A stretch of 64,000 bases of DNA from an uncultured Arenicella sp. Its GTDB lineage: Bacteria; Pseudomonadota; Gammaproteobacteria; Arenicellales; Arenicellaceae. The notes below the pieces were generated by a model. The model saw only the letters and a list, made by a program, of their open reading frames with translations. It was not told where the DNA came from and made no database searches. How positions within the stretch are numbered: the first letter of the stretch is position 1; each line of letters starts with the position of its first letter. Shown here piece by piece: positions 62,658 to 64,000 of this stretch. Both the position numbers and the translations under genes were made by a program. The stretch is taken from NCBI GenBank assembly GCA_937922925.1, contig CALAKU010000008.1, positions 51,853-115,852 of the forward strand, written 5' to 3'.

Positions 62658-63299
62658 TTAGGCGATTCGTTCAACCGCAAAAATCAAGGAATGATGTTGA
62701 ATGCCAGGCACATGATCACCGTAGTCTTGCCAGCGAATACGAAGCGTTTTACTGAATACTCGTGTATTGATTTGCTCAAGGTAGGCCGGGTCTTGCAATG
62801 CATGCTCATTAATTGAAAACCCAAAAACCCCATTTATCGGCATTAAATCCAATAGTGTACTGAGCGCCTGCGCTGTGGCATGGCCAGGCGCGAATACACC
62901 AACTGCCGACATAATAGGAAACCCTTCGTGAATGTAATCAAAGGGCGCATCAAGGTCAGCCAGATAAAGTTTTTTATACAGCTCTTTTTGTGCAGCCGCA
63001 TCTAACATCGCTTGACTGAAGTCTGAACCAAATAGTTGGCTAAAGCCGTATTGATGCAGTAATTCGCCTGAGTAGCCGGTGCCGCAGCCAATGTCTAACA
63101 GCGGTAAGTTTTTGTCCTTAACAACCTCAGCTAAGGCGTGGGCAGTTCGCTGCGGCGAGGCATAACCGTTGTTGATCAGTTCCTCATCATAGCTGCCAGC
63201 CCACTGGTCGTATAAGGCCCGAGTTTGGTCTTTGTTTTGCAGCTCGTAGGCGTTGTTAAGAAATTGCGTTTGTTTATTTGAATTATTGTTATTGCTCAT
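62658..63299 (-). CDS. Class I SAM-dependent methyltransferase
   Basis: A 213-residue methyltransferase with motif I LLDIGCGTGYSGELL (about 67-81) and motif II GSDFSQAMLDAA. The N-terminal Asn-rich stretch (NNNNSNK) is disordered. The substrate is unknown. The fold resembles the Williams-Beuren WBSCR27-type small-molecule methyltransferases that begin with YDQWAGSYDEELI. It is convergent with the D-cysteine desulfhydrase-like gene. Confidence 0.88.
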   Translation of the reverse strand: MSNNNNSNKQTQFLNNAYELQNKDQTRALYDQWAGSYDEELINNGYASPQRTAHALAEVVKDKNLPLLDIGCGTGYSGELLHQYGFSQLFGSDFSQAMLDAAAQKELYKKLYLADLDAPFDYIHEGFPIMSAVGVFAPGHATAQALSTLLDLMPINGVFGFSINEHALQDPAYLEQINTRVFSKTLRIRWQDYGDHVPGIQHHSLIFAVERIA

Positions 63300-63427
63300 C
63301 CAACTCTACCGTAGCTTGACTTTTAGATACGGTAGCAAAAAATTCAAACAAGTTCAGCTGCGCTGCTGGCACGCCTTATTTTTCTAGCGCAAGCATCATA
63401 AGTGCGCGCCTTGGTTTACGAATTGCT

Positions 63428-64000
63428 TTACTTGATTAGTCGAGTCTCAGGGTAGGCCGCATGCCAACCGAACCAAAACGCGCGATGATAAGGCAGGCGC
63501 TCAAGCTTTTGTGAGTCGCTGGCAATTAGATAATCCTCTGTGACTCGCCATTTAACGCCATCGGTGTCAGTTGCTTGATCGCGCCCGTCATACCGTTTGA
63601 GCTTAATATTGCCCGCGTCATAAACCCGGTTTGCACCGCTTTTGTCAGTGAGAACCACAAAGCGCTGGCCACCAATTCGCTCATAAAACACCGGGTTTTT
63701 CTCTAAGAAATCGGTATCAATGGCAAGCTGTTGTTCGGGGGCTGCGGCAAAACGTAGGGCTAACACCTCTTGCTTATTCTCTAAGCGCGTATCATTGAAT
63801 GGCGTATTGAACATCAATTGATCAGTGCTGAAGTAGTCGTTATAAGCCACGCCTTCGCCATAATCGCGCTCATGACCTGTTTGCAGTGAGAGCACAGTCG
63901 TGTCCGGGTGGCGTCGCCGCCACTCTTTCCAGGTGGTGGTAACCACGCTCAAATGCTCGAGCGCAATGCCTTTATCAACTAAAGGGCCTAACACGGGTTC
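63428..64000 (-). CDS. DUF3179 family protein, 5' part beyond the right edge
   Basis: At least 189 residues of the C-terminal part of a DUF3179 protein; the frame remains open to the right edge. Diagnostic blocks are TTWKEWRRRHPDTTVL, GVAYNDYFSTDQLMF and the terminal HRAFWFGWHAAYPETRLI. The family is usually exported and of unknown function. The start lies beyond position 64000. Confidence 0.85.
   Translation of the reverse strand, partial: EPVLGPLVDKGIALEHLSVVTTTWKEWRRRHPDTTVLSLQTGHERDYGEGVAYNDYFSTDQLMFNTPFNDTRLENKQEVLALRFAAAPEQQLAIDTDFLEKNPVFYERIGGQRFVVLTDKSGANRVYDAGNIKLKRYDGRDQATDTDGVKWRVTEDYLIASDSQKLERLPYHRAFWFGWHAAYPETRLIK

Overview
The window reads as a chromosomal segment of a Gram-negative gammaproteobacterium, probably free-living and marine-like. 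The basis is gene content and order: argH-lptM-lysA, hemC/D-hemX-hemY, ftsY-ftsE-ftsX-rpoH, rsmD-coaD-ferredoxin, mrcB with an adjacent TPR lipoprotein, zapE/hslVU and glyQ-glyS-gmhB-plsC are all typical of that class. Many lipoproteins with a clear lipobox and several outer-membrane-type proteins support a two-membrane cell. I cannot place it at genus level. I see no tRNA, rRNA, IS element, prophage or CRISPR array.

Layout. 1-10 kb is an accessory stretch: two acetyltransferases, a divergent pair of DUF2959 paralogues, a DMT transporter, a small hydrolase, a receiver-domain protein, a membrane/outer-membrane gene pair and a DUF2891 protein. Three genes here (2735-3150, 6792-8194, 9390-9613) each appear split by a one-base loss. 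10-13.6 kb holds an envelope-tension cluster: a CmpX-like channel, a DUF481 outer-membrane protein and a small MscS, with two clear terminators. 13.8-19.3 kb has a lone pilin, a lipoprotein hydrolase with an Asp nucleophile, a coupled GT-C-like membrane protein plus anchored two-repeat protein, xthA and a DUF4124-glutaredoxin fusion.

20-36 kb is mainly housekeeping: lysine and arginine synthesis, a fused hemC-hemD with hemX and hemY, mutM, an oligopeptidase B-like lipoprotein, an acyltransferase, yjbQ, gor and rpoH. 36-48 kb covers ftsX-ftsE-ftsY, rsmD-coaD-ferredoxin, an orphan ParA, two related lipoproteins, a dynamin-like GTPase and, divergently, PBP1B with a likely LpoP-type activator. 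48-64 kb holds zapE, hslVU, an SDR, gshA, a large MscS, plsC-gmhB-glyS-glyQ, a two-domain VOC protein, a D-cysteine desulfhydrase-like enzyme, a methyltransferase and the 3' part of a DUF3179 gene.

Themes. Heat shock: rpoH is preceded by a perfect CIRCE operator, and hslVU by a possible sigma-32 promoter, so HrcA may sit above sigma-32 here. Redox/thiol: gshA, gor, a glutaredoxin fusion and a D-cysteine desulfhydrase-like enzyme. Envelope: PBP1B and its putative activator, FtsEX, three mechanosensitive-type channels, a dynamin-like GTPase and several lipoproteins. The most interesting signals are the CIRCE-rpoH circuit, the HemC-HemD fusion, the duplicated-domain protein coupled to a GT-C-like enzyme, and the uncharacterised receiver/membrane/barrel cluster with its paired 13-bp repeats.
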